64,000 bases of DNA from assembly GCF_024721115.1 (NCBI RefSeq), contig NZ_JAMDHK010000006.1, positions 67,521-131,520 of the forward strand. Direction: 5' to 3'. The notes beneath the pieces were generated by a model. It searched no databases, was not told where the DNA came from, and saw only the letters and a program-made list of their open reading frames with translations. Each line of letters opens with the position of its first letter. Position 1 is the first letter of the stretch. This DNA is from Salipiger pentaromativorans. GTDB lineage: Bacteria > Pseudomonadota > Alphaproteobacteria > Rhodobacterales > Rhodobacteraceae. Below, piece after piece: positions 43,181 to 51,816 of this stretch. A program made the position numbers and the translations under genes.

Positions 43181-44550
43181 AGATAAGAACTGTCTTGGCG
43201 GCCGTTGCGGTCGCAGGCGCATTTTCGGTGACCGCCATCGCCATCTCTGGCGTTCTGTCCAAAGAACCGGTGCCCCCTGCGATTGCTGAAGCGACCCTCT
43301 GGACTCCCAATCCGCTTGCGCCGCCTCGGATTACCGAAACCAATTCGGTCCGCCCTACACTCGCCCAGGCGGATATCGCATTCGAGTTCAGACCCCGGCC
43401 GCTCCTGACCGTTTCCCCCGCTGATACCTCCTTGCCATCTATCGAGCCCCCGCTGGTCACCTGGTCGCGGGAGATTGCGTCCGGCGAGACGCTTGATGCG
43501 GTCCTTTCCGATGCGGGGCTGGATGCTTCGGATCGCGCCGAAATCGCCTTGGCGATTGGCACGGAATACGATCTGCGCCGTCTGCGTCCGGGTCACATCA
43601 TTACGGTGGTTTCCACAACGGACGACAACCCGCGTCGTGTAGAGCTCGCCGTCGAAGACGGTGTCCGGATAGAGGCGGTCTTCGGCGAACAGCTTGCCGC
43701 CCGCGTGTTGGACCCGGATCCCGAATTGGTGACTTTCGCCGGCGAGGCGGTGATCGAGAGCTCGATTTTCGCCGCCCTGAACACGGCAGACATCCCCGCC
43801 CGTTTTGCGGTGGACCTGGCGCAGATGCTGGGCGGCACCGTGGATTTCCGTCGTGATCTTGCGGGTGGCGAGACGATGCGCCTCCTTTGGCGCGAGGCCC
43901 GAGACGGGAACAAGAGGATTGGTCAGCCCGAGCTTGCCTTTGCCGCACTGGATATCGATGGCTCGGTCTATGAAATCGTCTGGCCGAACGACGGCAGCGG
44001 CCAAGCGACGATCTATGTCGACGGAGAAGTCCTGCGCGTGTTTGCGCAACCGGTCGAAGGTGCACGGCTGAGTTCTGTGTTCGGGCGCCGCACCCATCCG
44101 GTCTACGGCAATGTACGGATGCACACAGGAGTCGACTTCGCGGCGGCGCGCGGCACGCCGGTACAGGCGACGGCGCCGGGCCGCGTTAGCTTCATCGGCC
44201 GACGCGGTGGGTATGGCCGGGTCGTCGAGATCGCTCATGGCTCCGACACCCTGACGCGCTATGCGCATCTGAGCGCCGTACCGGACGGGCTCACACAAGG
44301 GCAACGCGTGATGGCCGGAGATATGATCGGGCGGGTCGGTGCGACGGGTACCGCGACAGGCCCCAACCTACATTACGAAGTGCTGGTGGACGGTCGCCCA
44401 ACCGACCCTCTCTCTGACGACCGATTGGCAGAGGCGGCCGAGCGTGAAGCGGACGACACGGCCGCGCTTGAGCGACTGCGTGAGGCGCGTTCACTTCTTG
44501 CTGAGAGGCTCGCCAGCGAATTTGCACAGACGACAACCGAAAGGCTTTGA
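43177..44550 (+). CDS. M23-family peptidoglycan endopeptidase
   Basis: A 457-residue exported or membrane-anchored protein: N-terminal hydrophobic segment, a LysM/OapA-like middle region, and the LytM catalytic domain (GRRTHPVYGNVRMHTGVDF, HLSAVPDGLTQGQRV, PNLHYEV). The HxxxD and HxH zinc ligands are present, so it looks catalytically intact, unlike divisome LytM activators. It should cut peptide cross-links. It is between SCO2 and DUF411. Confidence 0.88.
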   Translation: MKIRTVLAAVAVAGAFSVTAIAISGVLSKEPVPPAIAEATLWTPNPLAPPRITETNSVRPTLAQADIAFEFRPRPLLTVSPADTSLPSIEPPLVTWSREIASGETLDAVLSDAGLDASDRAEIALAIGTEYDLRRLRPGHIITVVSTTDDNPRRVELAVEDGVRIEAVFGEQLAARVLDPDPELVTFAGEAVIESSIFAALNTADIPARFAVDLAQMLGGTVDFRRDLAGGETMRLLWREARDGNKRIGQPELAFAALDIDGSVYEIVWPNDGSGQATIYVDGEVLRVFAQPVEGARLSSVFGRRTHPVYGNVRMHTGVDFAAARGTPVQATAPGRVSFIGRRGGYGRVVEIAHGSDTLTRYAHLSAVPDGLTQGQRVMAGDMIGRVGATGTATGPNLHYEVLVDGRPTDPLSDDRLAEAAEREADDTAALERLREARSLLAERLASEFAQTTTERL

Positions 44551-44553
44551 TCC

Positions 44554-45012
44554 ATGAAACGATTTACTCCCGCTCTTGCCATCGCATTTGCCTTGCTTCC
44601 TGCGGCGCAGGCCGTCGCAGAGGCGATTCAGATCGACGTCCGGAAGACAAACGGCTGCGGCTGTTGCCTGTCCTGGATGAAGCACCTCGAGGAGAATGGC
44701 TTCGCGCCGATGGGCGAGGACATGTTCGGAGGATCTCTTGTGCGCTTCAAACTCGACAATGGCGTGCCGCAGCGCATGGTCTCCTGCCATACGGCTTTGG
44801 TCGACGGCTATGTGATCGAGGGCCACGTGCCGGCGGCTGACATCCAACGCCTGCTGGAGGACCGGCCAGACGCGGTAGGCCTGGCGGTGCCGGGAATGCC
44901 CTACGGGTCGCCCGGCATGGGACCGGAGGACGACCGGGAGGCTTACGATGTCTTCCTGATCCACGAAGACGGATCGACCGAGGTCTACACCAGCTACTCG
45001 GCTCCTGACTGA
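44554..45012 (+). CDS. DUF411-family exported metal-binding protein
   Basis: A 152-residue exported protein with the DUF411 motif NGCGCCLSWMKHL (two close Cys plus one) and a second region with VSCHTALVDGYVIEGHVP. DUF411/CopG proteins occur in Cu-resistance operons and are thought to bind Cu. It follows the M23 gene by 3 bp. Confidence 0.9.
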   Translation: MKRFTPALAIAFALLPAAQAVAEAIQIDVRKTNGCGCCLSWMKHLEENGFAPMGEDMFGGSLVRFKLDNGVPQRMVSCHTALVDGYVIEGHVPAADIQRLLEDRPDAVGLAVPGMPYGSPGMGPEDDREAYDVFLIHEDGSTEVYTSYSAPD

Positions 45013-45034
45013 ACTCGCGGCAGAACCTTAACAA

Positions 45035-45817
45035 TTGGAACCCCTCTCCCCCATAGCGCTTGGCTTTCTTGGAAGCCTGGCCGCCGGATCGCTGACCGCG
45101 GTCGGGGCGGTCCCCGTTCTTTTTGGGCGCATCCCGTCCCGGGCCACGCGCGATCTGCTGCTTGGCTTCGCGGCGGGTGTCATGCTCGCGGCTTCGTTCT
45201 TCTCGCTGATCATCCCGGCTCTCGACGCAGCTGAAGGACAGTTCGACAACGGTGCTCTCCCGGCGGCCATCGTATGTGTTGCGATCCTGCTTGGCATGGG
45301 CGCGATCGCTCTGATGAACGAACGGCTACCGCATGAACATTTCAAGACGGGGCGGGAAGGTCCCGACGCCGCATCGCTGCGGCGCGTCTGGCTTTTCATC
45401 ATCGCGATCACTATCCACAATTTTCCCGAAGGGCTTGCCGTCGGCGTCGGGTTCGGGGCTGACGGTTTGTCGGGCGGGTTGCCACTTGCGATCGGTATTG
45501 GATTACAGAATGCCCCCGAAGGTCTGGCGGTGGCGGTTTCGTTGCTCGGCGAGGGCTATTCCAGGCTTCGCGCCTGGGGCATCGCCGCTCTGACCGGTCT
45601 CGTCGAGCCCGTCGGTGGACTTCTCGGCGCAGGGATTATCAGTCTTTCGCAACCGCTGCTGCCCTGGGGTCTCGCCTTCGCAGCAGGTGCGATGCTCTAC
45701 GTCATCAGCCACGAGATCATTCCGGAAACCCACCGATCCGGCCATCAGAACAGGGCGACGCTCGGCCTCGCCGTTGGTCTTGTGATCATGTTGTTCCTCG
45801 ACGTCTGGCTGGGATAA
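45035..45817 (+). CDS. ZIP-family divalent metal transporter
   Basis: A 260-residue protein with eight helices and the ZIP metal-site motifs HNFPEGLAVGV in helix 4 and NAPEGLAVAV in helix 5. ZIP proteins move Zn or other divalent ions toward the cytoplasm, although some GufA/ZupT types are bidirectional. Start is a TTG at 45035 with a weak RBS, so it may depend on translation from DUF411 (22-bp gap). Import inside an efflux regulon is odd unless it acts on Pb/Zn balance. Confidence 0.88.
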   Translation: MEPLSPIALGFLGSLAAGSLTAVGAVPVLFGRIPSRATRDLLLGFAAGVMLAASFFSLIIPALDAAEGQFDNGALPAAIVCVAILLGMGAIALMNERLPHEHFKTGREGPDAASLRRVWLFIIAITIHNFPEGLAVGVGFGADGLSGGLPLAIGIGLQNAPEGLAVAVSLLGEGYSRLRAWGIAALTGLVEPVGGLLGAGIISLSQPLLPWGLAFAAGAMLYVISHEIIPETHRSGHQNRATLGLAVGLVIMLFLDVWLG

Positions 45818-45821
45818 GCTG

Positions 45822-46295
45822 ATGAGAACTTGCCTCTTCGTCGGTCTGCTTGCTGCGCTGATCGCCTTTCTTGTCGATCAGGCAACGAAGGCAATCGTTG
45901 TGTCCAATGCGACTGTTCTTAGTTCCGGCGTATCGGTCTTTCCCGGCTTCAATCTCATCTACCTGCGCAATGACGGAGTGACCTTCGGGCTTCTCGGCGG
46001 CGCGCCGTGGTGGAGCCTTGTCTTACTGGCGCTTGGCATCTGCGTCTGGCTGGCGTTCATGCTGGTCCGTACCAGCAGCCGGGTCGAGGCCATTGCCTAT
46101 GGTGCGATCATCGGCGGTGCACTCGGCAATATTCTGGACCGCCTGCGCTATCGTGCGGTGACGGATTTCCTCGATTTCTACATCGGGACGGCGCACTGGC
46201 CTGCCTTCAACATGGCCGATGTTTTTGTGGTTGGCGGCGTGATGCTGCTGCTCATTGCGCCGTGGGTTGGCGCTCGACTTCAGACCGATTCATGA
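45822..46295 (+). CDS. lspA: Lipoprotein signal peptidase LspA
   Basis: A 157-residue inner-membrane aspartyl protease with four helices and the LspA blocks NDGVTFGLLGG, GNILDRLRY and FNMADVFVVGG (both catalytic Asp visible in the last two). LspA homologues are known in lead-resistance (pbr) operons, which agrees with the PbrR-like operator here. ATGA overlap with lnt (46292-46295). Confidence 0.93.
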   Translation: MRTCLFVGLLAALIAFLVDQATKAIVVSNATVLSSGVSVFPGFNLIYLRNDGVTFGLLGGAPWWSLVLLALGICVWLAFMLVRTSSRVEAIAYGAIIGGALGNILDRLRYRAVTDFLDFYIGTAHWPAFNMADVFVVGGVMLLLIAPWVGARLQTDS

Positions 46296-47863
46296 AGCCG
46301 GGATTGCCGCAGTTCGTTAGTGAGGACCTGAACCTGTTCCAGCGCATGGGTCTTGCCCTTGCTGCCGGCGGATTGACGGTTTTGACTCTTCCGCCGTTTT
46401 CTTGGCTCATCGCGGTCCCTGTCGCCTTCTCCGTGCTCTTTATCGTTCTCCGGAACATCTCAACCTCGCGCGCTTTCCTTGTCGGTTGGGCTTTCGGACT
46501 GGGCCAATTCGGGATTGGAATTTCCTGGATCGCCGAGAGCTTTTACGTCGATGCCGAACGTTTCGGCGCACTGGCGATTCCGGCGGTCGCGGGTCTGTCC
46601 GCCGGACTTGCCATCTTCCCGGGCATGACGGCGATGCTTTTTGCCGCCATCATGCAGCGCCGAGCTGTCGGCGGCATTGCGGCGGGCCTGCTGTTTGCAA
46701 CCTGCTGGGTGGCCACGGAATGGCTGCGGGGTCATGTCCTGACAGGGTTTCCCTGGAACCTTGCCGCTTATGCCCTTGTCGACTATGCCGCCCTGCGCCA
46801 ACCCGCCGCCTGGGTCGGAAGCTACGGTTTGGGCTTTCTCACGGTCTTCATCGGCATATTGCCAGGTGTGTTGACTGTGGCGGCGCCAAAGAGACGCGCG
46901 CCTGTTCTCGTGCTCTTCGCCGTTGCTGTGGCGGGTTTCTGGGTTGGCGGTGCGCTTCGGTCAGGGCAGGACGTGCCGCCGACAGACGTTGCTTTGCGCA
47001 TCGTCCAAGGCAATGTGCCACAAGTCGAGAAGTGGGTACCGGGCAGCCGCCAGCGAACCTTGGAAAAATACCTGGGCTTGTCCGCGCAACCCGGACGTTT
47101 CGATTTGCTGCTTTGGCCGGAAACGGCCTTCCCCGGCTTTCTGGACGAAGATGCTGCGGCACGCGCGCGGATATCTGCAGCTTTGCCAGACGGCAGGATC
47201 CTACTGACAGGTGCGCCTGACCGAGTGGAGGGCGATGGGGGAACCAGATATTTCAACACGGTTCAGGCCTATGACGGCAGCGGCGAGGTTCTGACGGGGT
47301 ATGCAAAACATCATCTTGTTCCGTTCGGGGAATATGTGCCCCTGAAAGGCTGGCTGCCCATCGAGCGGCTGACCGAAGGGTTGGGCGATTTCACGCCGGG
47401 ACCAGGGCCGCGCACGCTGGCGATCCCTGGCGCGCCTCTGGTCGCGGTGGCGATCTGTTACGAGATCATCTTTCCGGGCCACGTGGTCGATGACCTTTTC
47501 CGCCCCGACTGGATATTCAACGCCACAAATGATGCCTGGTTCGGAACCAGCATCGGACCCGAGCAGCACCTCGCCTCCGCGCGGATGCGCGCGGTCGAGG
47601 AGGGACTTCCCGTGGTCCGGGCGGCCAACACTGGGATATCCGCGATCATCGACGCCAATGGAAATGTCGTCGCGCGTCTTGATACCGGGGAAACAGGCAC
47701 CATTGATGCCGGCCTGCCGGGCGCGCGTACTCCAACGCCCTATGCGCGGTTCGGCGACTGGACCTTGTTGGTTCTTGTTTTTGGGTGCTGGGTCTTCGGC
47801 TGGCTGGCCAGTTTGCTCGGACGAGATCCCGATGCGCGGCATTTTGGAACGGAGGTATCCTGA
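46292..47863 (+). CDS. lnt: Apolipoprotein N-acyltransferase Lnt
   Basis: A 523-residue membrane enzyme: N-terminal helices, then a nitrilase domain with Glu in WPETAFPGF, Lys in AKHHLVPFGEYVP, and catalytic Cys in AICYEIIFP. It adds the third acyl chain to lipoproteins after Lgt and LspA. ATG at 46292 is within the LspA stop; longer frame overlaps LspA. Ends in a TGATG overlap with the small membrane gene. Confidence 0.94.
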   Translation: MKPGLPQFVSEDLNLFQRMGLALAAGGLTVLTLPPFSWLIAVPVAFSVLFIVLRNISTSRAFLVGWAFGLGQFGIGISWIAESFYVDAERFGALAIPAVAGLSAGLAIFPGMTAMLFAAIMQRRAVGGIAAGLLFATCWVATEWLRGHVLTGFPWNLAAYALVDYAALRQPAAWVGSYGLGFLTVFIGILPGVLTVAAPKRRAPVLVLFAVAVAGFWVGGALRSGQDVPPTDVALRIVQGNVPQVEKWVPGSRQRTLEKYLGLSAQPGRFDLLLWPETAFPGFLDEDAAARARISAALPDGRILLTGAPDRVEGDGGTRYFNTVQAYDGSGEVLTGYAKHHLVPFGEYVPLKGWLPIERLTEGLGDFTPGPGPRTLAIPGAPLVAVAICYEIIFPGHVVDDLFRPDWIFNATNDAWFGTSIGPEQHLASARMRAVEEGLPVVRAANTGISAIIDANGNVVARLDTGETGTIDAGLPGARTPTPYARFGDWTLLVLVFGCWVFGWLASLLGRDPDARHFGTEVS

Positions 47864-48030
47864 TGCTTGTGATCGTGAGCGCTATCGGAGGCGCGATCTG
47901 GGGTGGCTATCTGGCACGACGGAGGAGGGGGAATCACCTGGATATCCTCCAATATGCGGTAGCGTCTGCGATCGCCTTCGGACTTGTCGCCCTGTTTGCA
48001 ACCATCGTGCTGTCGCGGGTTCTCGGCTAG
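47863..48030 (+). CDS. 55-residue membrane protein of unknown function
   Basis: ATG at 47863 overlaps the lnt stop (TGATG) and has GGAGG upstream. The product has two hydrophobic helices joined by a basic loop (ARRRRGNHLD). It has no recognised family. It is the last gene of the 40375-48030 operon; the position suggests an accessory to Lnt or LspA. Confidence 0.62.
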   Translation: MLVIVSAIGGAIWGGYLARRRRGNHLDILQYAVASAIAFGLVALFATIVLSRVLG

Positions 48031-48124
48031 CGAGCTTCGAAATTGCGCAAACGTGTCAGCGGCTTGAAGACCTGATAGCTCGAGGTCCCGATAGAGAATC
48101 GCGCGAATGTGCATCTAGGCGAGC

Positions 48125-48583
48125 TCATTTCTGATTGAGCCGTCGCTCGAACGCCTCCAATGTCGTCCCGCTGACGTGATGCTCGATCCCTTCCGCATCG
48201 CGTTCCGCGGTCTCTTCGTCGATTCCCAGGCTCAGAAGAAAGGCGACGACGACCCTGTGGCGGCGTCGACAGATCTCCGCGAGGTCCTGCCCGGCATCGG
48301 TGAGGAATATCGCGCGGTATGGCTCCCGCCGGACCAGACCAGCAGCCTTGAGCCGCGAGATGTTCTTGGTCACGGTCGGCGGCTTCACGCCAAGCCGCTC
48401 GGCGATCTCGACCGGTCTGGCCTCCCCGCGCGTCTCGATCAGTTCCGCGATCAGTTCGACGTAATCCTCCGCCATCTCGCTTTCATGTGCCTGACGCACG
48501 GTCGCAAAGCCATCGGCCTGCGCCTCGGGAGCCCGGTCGACCGCTTCGAATGGCTCACGCCCTTGTGATTGTAGCTTTGTCAT
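48125..48583 (-). CDS. mntR: DtxR-family manganese regulator MntR
   Basis: A 152-residue repressor with a winged helix (VEIAERLGVKPPTVTKNISRL) and a metal/dimerisation domain with Glu, His and Asp ligands (CRRRHRVVVAFL, DAEGIEHHVS). Size fits proteobacterial MntR. The ATG at 48583 was chosen. It diverges from a small exported gene across a candidate MntR box at 48642. No mntH is nearby. Confidence 0.88.
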   Translation of the reverse strand: MTKLQSQGREPFEAVDRAPEAQADGFATVRQAHESEMAEDYVELIAELIETRGEARPVEIAERLGVKPPTVTKNISRLKAAGLVRREPYRAIFLTDAGQDLAEICRRRHRVVVAFLLSLGIDEETAERDAEGIEHHVSGTTLEAFERRLNQK

Positions 48584-48612
48584 ACTCGGGACTTTGCAGC
48601 GAAACAGCGGGA

Positions 48613-48657
48613 TTGACAACTTGTTTGCTTCGGGTAGATAAGTTAGCCATGTCTAAC
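48613..48657 (+). promoter_or_regulatory. Promoter with MntR-like dyad upstream of 48681
   Basis: TTGACA (48613-48618), 16-bp spacer, TAGATA (48635-48640), followed by the inverted repeat GTTAG-N6-CTAAC (48642-48657) just past the -10. A repressor bound there would block transcription of the 48681 gene; MntR, encoded divergently, is the obvious candidate. Confidence 0.6.
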
Positions 48658-48680
48658 TTTTTACTTTGGAGGCCGTGGTG

Positions 48681-48956
48681 ATGCGAAATATTATGAGAGT
48701 GCTGCTCGCCACACTCGCAAGTGCGCTCCTCCTGTCCGGACCTGTCGCCGCGACGCCGGCCAAGGAGGCGCCTTGGCTTCCCGAGGCAGCGGCCTACCGT
48801 CTGACGCTCTTTCTTGGAAATCTCGAGCCTCTGCCCTGGGACGACATCGAGACCGCCTGGACGGAACCCTACCGGGGTTCGGAATTCTCTGTCGGGGCGC
48901 TGGCGTGGCTGGACCGCAAAAGCGATATCGAGCTACCGAAACCGCCGGATCAATGA
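48681..48956 (+). CDS. Small exported protein of unknown function
   Basis: A 91-residue protein with a signal peptide (ends near PVAAT) and an acidic mature part with several Trp. ATG at 48681 has GGAGG about 8 bases upstream; in-frame codons to 48666 are not needed. No family recognised. It lies behind a promoter with an MntR-like box and overlaps the end of the convergent ATPase gene by 7 bp. Confidence 0.65.
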   Translation: MRNIMRVLLATLASALLLSGPVAATPAKEAPWLPEAAAYRLTLFLGNLEPLPWDDIETAWTEPYRGSEFSVGALAWLDRKSDIELPKPPDQ

Positions 48957-51304
48957 CCGTGCGCCAGTGCTCCTTTCGCCATCTGCTCGCCCACCGGTTC
49001 TCCGCCTGAAGGCCCGGCCTCAACCTGATGGCCGTTCAGGAGCCGAAGTGCGTTGGCGACCACCAGCAGAGACACGCCTACATCCGCAGCAATGGCGCCC
49101 CACATTGAGGCCATACCGAACGCGGTCAGCCCGACGAACAGCGCCTTGGTCGCCAGCGATATGCCGATATTCTGGTGGATGATCGTCATGGCACGGCGCG
49201 AATGGCCGATAAGCCAGGGTACCTTGCCGATGTCGTCGGTCATCAGCGCGATGTCGGCCGTCTCGATCGCGGCATCCGATCCGACAGCGCCCATGGCGAT
49301 GGCATAATGCGCCCGCGCCATGGCCGGTGCGTCATTCACACCGTCGCCGATCATCGCCACCATGTCGTGGCTTTCGACGAGTTCCTCAATGGCCGTCACC
49401 TTGTCTTCTGGCAAAAGTTCGGCGCGCACCTCGTCGATGCCGACTTCGGCTGCCACCGCGCGCGCGGTGCGTTCGTTGTCGCCCGTCAACATCACGATGG
49501 TCTTCACACCCTGCGCATGCAGACGCGCAACGATCCCCTTTGCATCTGGGCGGATGCGGTCGCGAAGCTCCAGTACGCCGGTCACGCCGGTCTCGTCACC
49601 CACGGCAACGAGGGTGCTCCCTGCCCCTTCGATCCGATCCCGCAGATCCGCCGGAATGGCATTGCCGAACCCCTTCTCTTCGGCGAAGCGATCCGAGCCG
49701 AGCCAGATAGCGCGCCCGTCGGCGCGTCCTTCCAGACCGCGCCCGGGCACGGTACGGGTGTCCTCTGCGGCAGACACGGAAACACCATCGGCTTCGGCGC
49801 GCGAGAGGATGGCGCGTGCCAGCGGGTGTGAAGACCGCGCCTCCAGGCTTGCTGCCAGCGCCATGAGATCGCGTGCGGAAACGCCGACCAGTGGGTGAAC
49901 CGCCGCCACCTCAGGCTCGCCCATGGTGATCGTCCCGGTCTTGTCCATCGCCAGTGCCGTGGTCCGCCCCGGCGCCTCGACATAGGCGCCGCCCTTGATG
50001 AGCACCCCCGCCCGTGCCGACGCGGTCAGCGCTGCCACGATGGAGACCGGCGTAGAAATGACCAGCGCGCAAGGACATGCGATGACCAGAAGGACCAGAG
50101 CATTGTAGAACCAGTAGTCCCAGGCGCCGCCGAGCAGCAGTGGCGGCACCAGCGCGATGGCGATCGCCAAAGCCATCACGATGGGTGTGTAGATGCGCGC
50201 GAACTTGGCCACCCACTGTTCGACCGGCGCGCGGCGGGCATGGGCATCGCCCACCATGCGAATGATTTTCGCGAGCACCGTGTCCGAGGCGGCCTTCGTC
50301 GCCCGCACCGTCAGTGTGCCCTCGCCGTTGATCGTGCCGGCATAGACCTCGTCGCCTGGTTCCTTGGGCACTAGCGCGCTTTCCCCAGTAATTGGGGCCT
50401 GATCGACGGCCCCTGCCCCGTCCACGACCTCACCGTCGAGGGGGATCCGGTCGCCGCCGCGCACGATAAACCTTGCATTGACTGCCACGGCCGCGGCCGG
50501 AACGTCGGATTCAGATCCGTCGTCGTAAAGAACCCGCGCCGTTGGCGGCGCCAGATCGAGGAGCGCGGAAACCGCATTACGCGCCCGCCCCACGCTCCAG
50601 CTCTCAAGATAAAGCGAAAGCGAGAAGAAGAAGGCGACCGTCGCGGCCTCAAAAAACTCGCCGAGGCCGATGGCGCCCGCGACGGCCACCACCATGAGCA
50701 GGTTCATGTCGGGGCTAAGCCTCCGCGCCGAAGACCAGGCCTTGGGCGCGACAAGCCAGACGCCAAAAAGAATCGCGACGGCGAAGATCCCTGCTTCCAC
50801 CATAGGCATAGGCACCTCGCCATGGCCCGCAAAGAGCCCGAGCGCGCCGCCCATGCCGGTCTCGACAATGTGAAAAAGGAATCCCGCCGCCCAGAAGCCG
50901 CCGCTCAACGAGGTAAAGCGCTTCTGACGTGCCAGATGCGCCGCCTGGTCCTCTGCTGCGTTGTCGGCATCCCATGGCTTGGCGCTCATGCCGGTCGTTG
51001 CGACCAACTGCGTGACTTCGTCGTCTGGTATCCTCTCGGCGCTATCGAGGATGGTCATTCGCCCGTTGATCACGTCGAATGCCAGGTGTTCGGTTCCGCC
51101 CACTTTCGGCCCGACAACCCGGTTCAGGATCGCCACCTCTTCGGCGCAATCGAGCCCGGAGACCTGAAAGCTCCTTCCGCCAGACGGCGCTGGCGCCGTG
51201 GACGCGACGTCCTTGCTGGCGTCGCAACAGGAGTTGCCTCTTGGGTCAGAATGCTCTTGATCACCCGGATGGCCGTGATCGTTGCGGTTGCCGTCGGAAG
51301 ACAT
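48950..51304 (-). CDS. Zn/Cd/Pb-type P1B ATPase (ZntA/CadA-like)
   Basis: A 784-residue heavy-metal ATPase with a His/Asp-rich N-terminus (NDHGHPGDQEHSD), one metal domain with the DCAEE variant of the HMA motif (GLDCAEEVAIL), CPC at 410-412 followed by ALVIS, DKTGTIT, SSHPLARA and GDGVNDAP. The DCAEE motif and lack of CopA-type helix signatures point to Zn(II)/Cd(II)/Pb(II). The operator at 51337 belongs to the divalent MerR regulon, which agrees. GAGG precedes the ATG at 51304. Confidence 0.94.
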   Translation of the reverse strand: MSSDGNRNDHGHPGDQEHSDPRGNSCCDASKDVASTAPAPSGGRSFQVSGLDCAEEVAILNRVVGPKVGGTEHLAFDVINGRMTILDSAERIPDDEVTQLVATTGMSAKPWDADNAAEDQAAHLARQKRFTSLSGGFWAAGFLFHIVETGMGGALGLFAGHGEVPMPMVEAGIFAVAILFGVWLVAPKAWSSARRLSPDMNLLMVVAVAGAIGLGEFFEAATVAFFFSLSLYLESWSVGRARNAVSALLDLAPPTARVLYDDGSESDVPAAAVAVNARFIVRGGDRIPLDGEVVDGAGAVDQAPITGESALVPKEPGDEVYAGTINGEGTLTVRATKAASDTVLAKIIRMVGDAHARRAPVEQWVAKFARIYTPIVMALAIAIALVPPLLLGGAWDYWFYNALVLLVIACPCALVISTPVSIVAALTASARAGVLIKGGAYVEAPGRTTALAMDKTGTITMGEPEVAAVHPLVGVSARDLMALAASLEARSSHPLARAILSRAEADGVSVSAAEDTRTVPGRGLEGRADGRAIWLGSDRFAEEKGFGNAIPADLRDRIEGAGSTLVAVGDETGVTGVLELRDRIRPDAKGIVARLHAQGVKTIVMLTGDNERTARAVAAEVGIDEVRAELLPEDKVTAIEELVESHDMVAMIGDGVNDAPAMARAHYAIAMGAVGSDAAIETADIALMTDDIGKVPWLIGHSRRAMTIIHQNIGISLATKALFVGLTAFGMASMWGAIAADVGVSLLVVANALRLLNGHQVEAGPSGGEPVGEQMAKGALAHGH

Positions 51305-51336
51305 GGATTGACCTCAGGATTCATTGATTCCACATT

Positions 51337-51367
51337 GACATAGCCCCTACAGTAACTAGAGCTTCAA
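51337..51367 (-). promoter_or_regulatory. Divalent-metal MerR promoter of the ZntA-type ATPase
   Basis: On the minus strand TTGAAG (51362-51367), 19-bp spacer with CTCTAGTTACTGTAG, TATGTC (51337-51342), 32 bp before the ATG at 51304. The core closely resembles the known pbrA promoter element (CTATAGTAACTAGAG). Confidence 0.85.
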
Positions 51368-51496
51368 GGGCAACAAGTGGATATTCGTCCAGCAAGAAAG
51401 GCGCCCTGCGGAGGCTTGAAGCTAGCCGCCCCCTTGAAACGACGCGGTTGGAGCAACGCTTGCCGGTACGAAGCGATCAGAATGAGTGAGGTAGAC

Positions 51497-51769
51497 ATGC
51501 AGAAACGAAACGCGCCGATTATCGCAGCGACATTGGTGCTTGCTGGCTGCGCGGTGCCAACGCTGGACGACGGCGGCGCTCGCAACGAAGTGGGAAGTGT
51601 TCCCGAGGCCGTCATTGCCCTTGCTGCGCCTGGTCAGGATCTCACCACGGCGCGGCTTCGTCCCGAGGATGGCTGTTATTGGTATGAACACAGCGGTCCG
51701 GTGGAAAACACCTTGGTTCCGCTACGCTCGGCAGGTGGCAACCCCATCTGCACTTCGCGCCAGTCCTGA
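51497..51769 (+). CDS. Small lipoprotein of unknown function
   Basis: A 90-residue protein with a lipoprotein signal (LVLAGC lipobox) and a mature domain with Cys in PEDGCYWYEHSG and NPICTS. GAGG lies 6 bases before the ATG at 51497. No family recognised, although the C-terminal domain has the look of small periplasmic adhesive or metal-site lipoproteins. It stands between the ATPase promoter and an L,D-transpeptidase. Confidence 0.68.
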   Translation: MQKRNAPIIAATLVLAGCAVPTLDDGGARNEVGSVPEAVIALAAPGQDLTTARLRPEDGCYWYEHSGPVENTLVPLRSAGGNPICTSRQS

Positions 51770-51816
51770 TCAGCCCATAGATGCGTCAAGCCCACGCGTA
51801 ACACATGATGCGCCAG

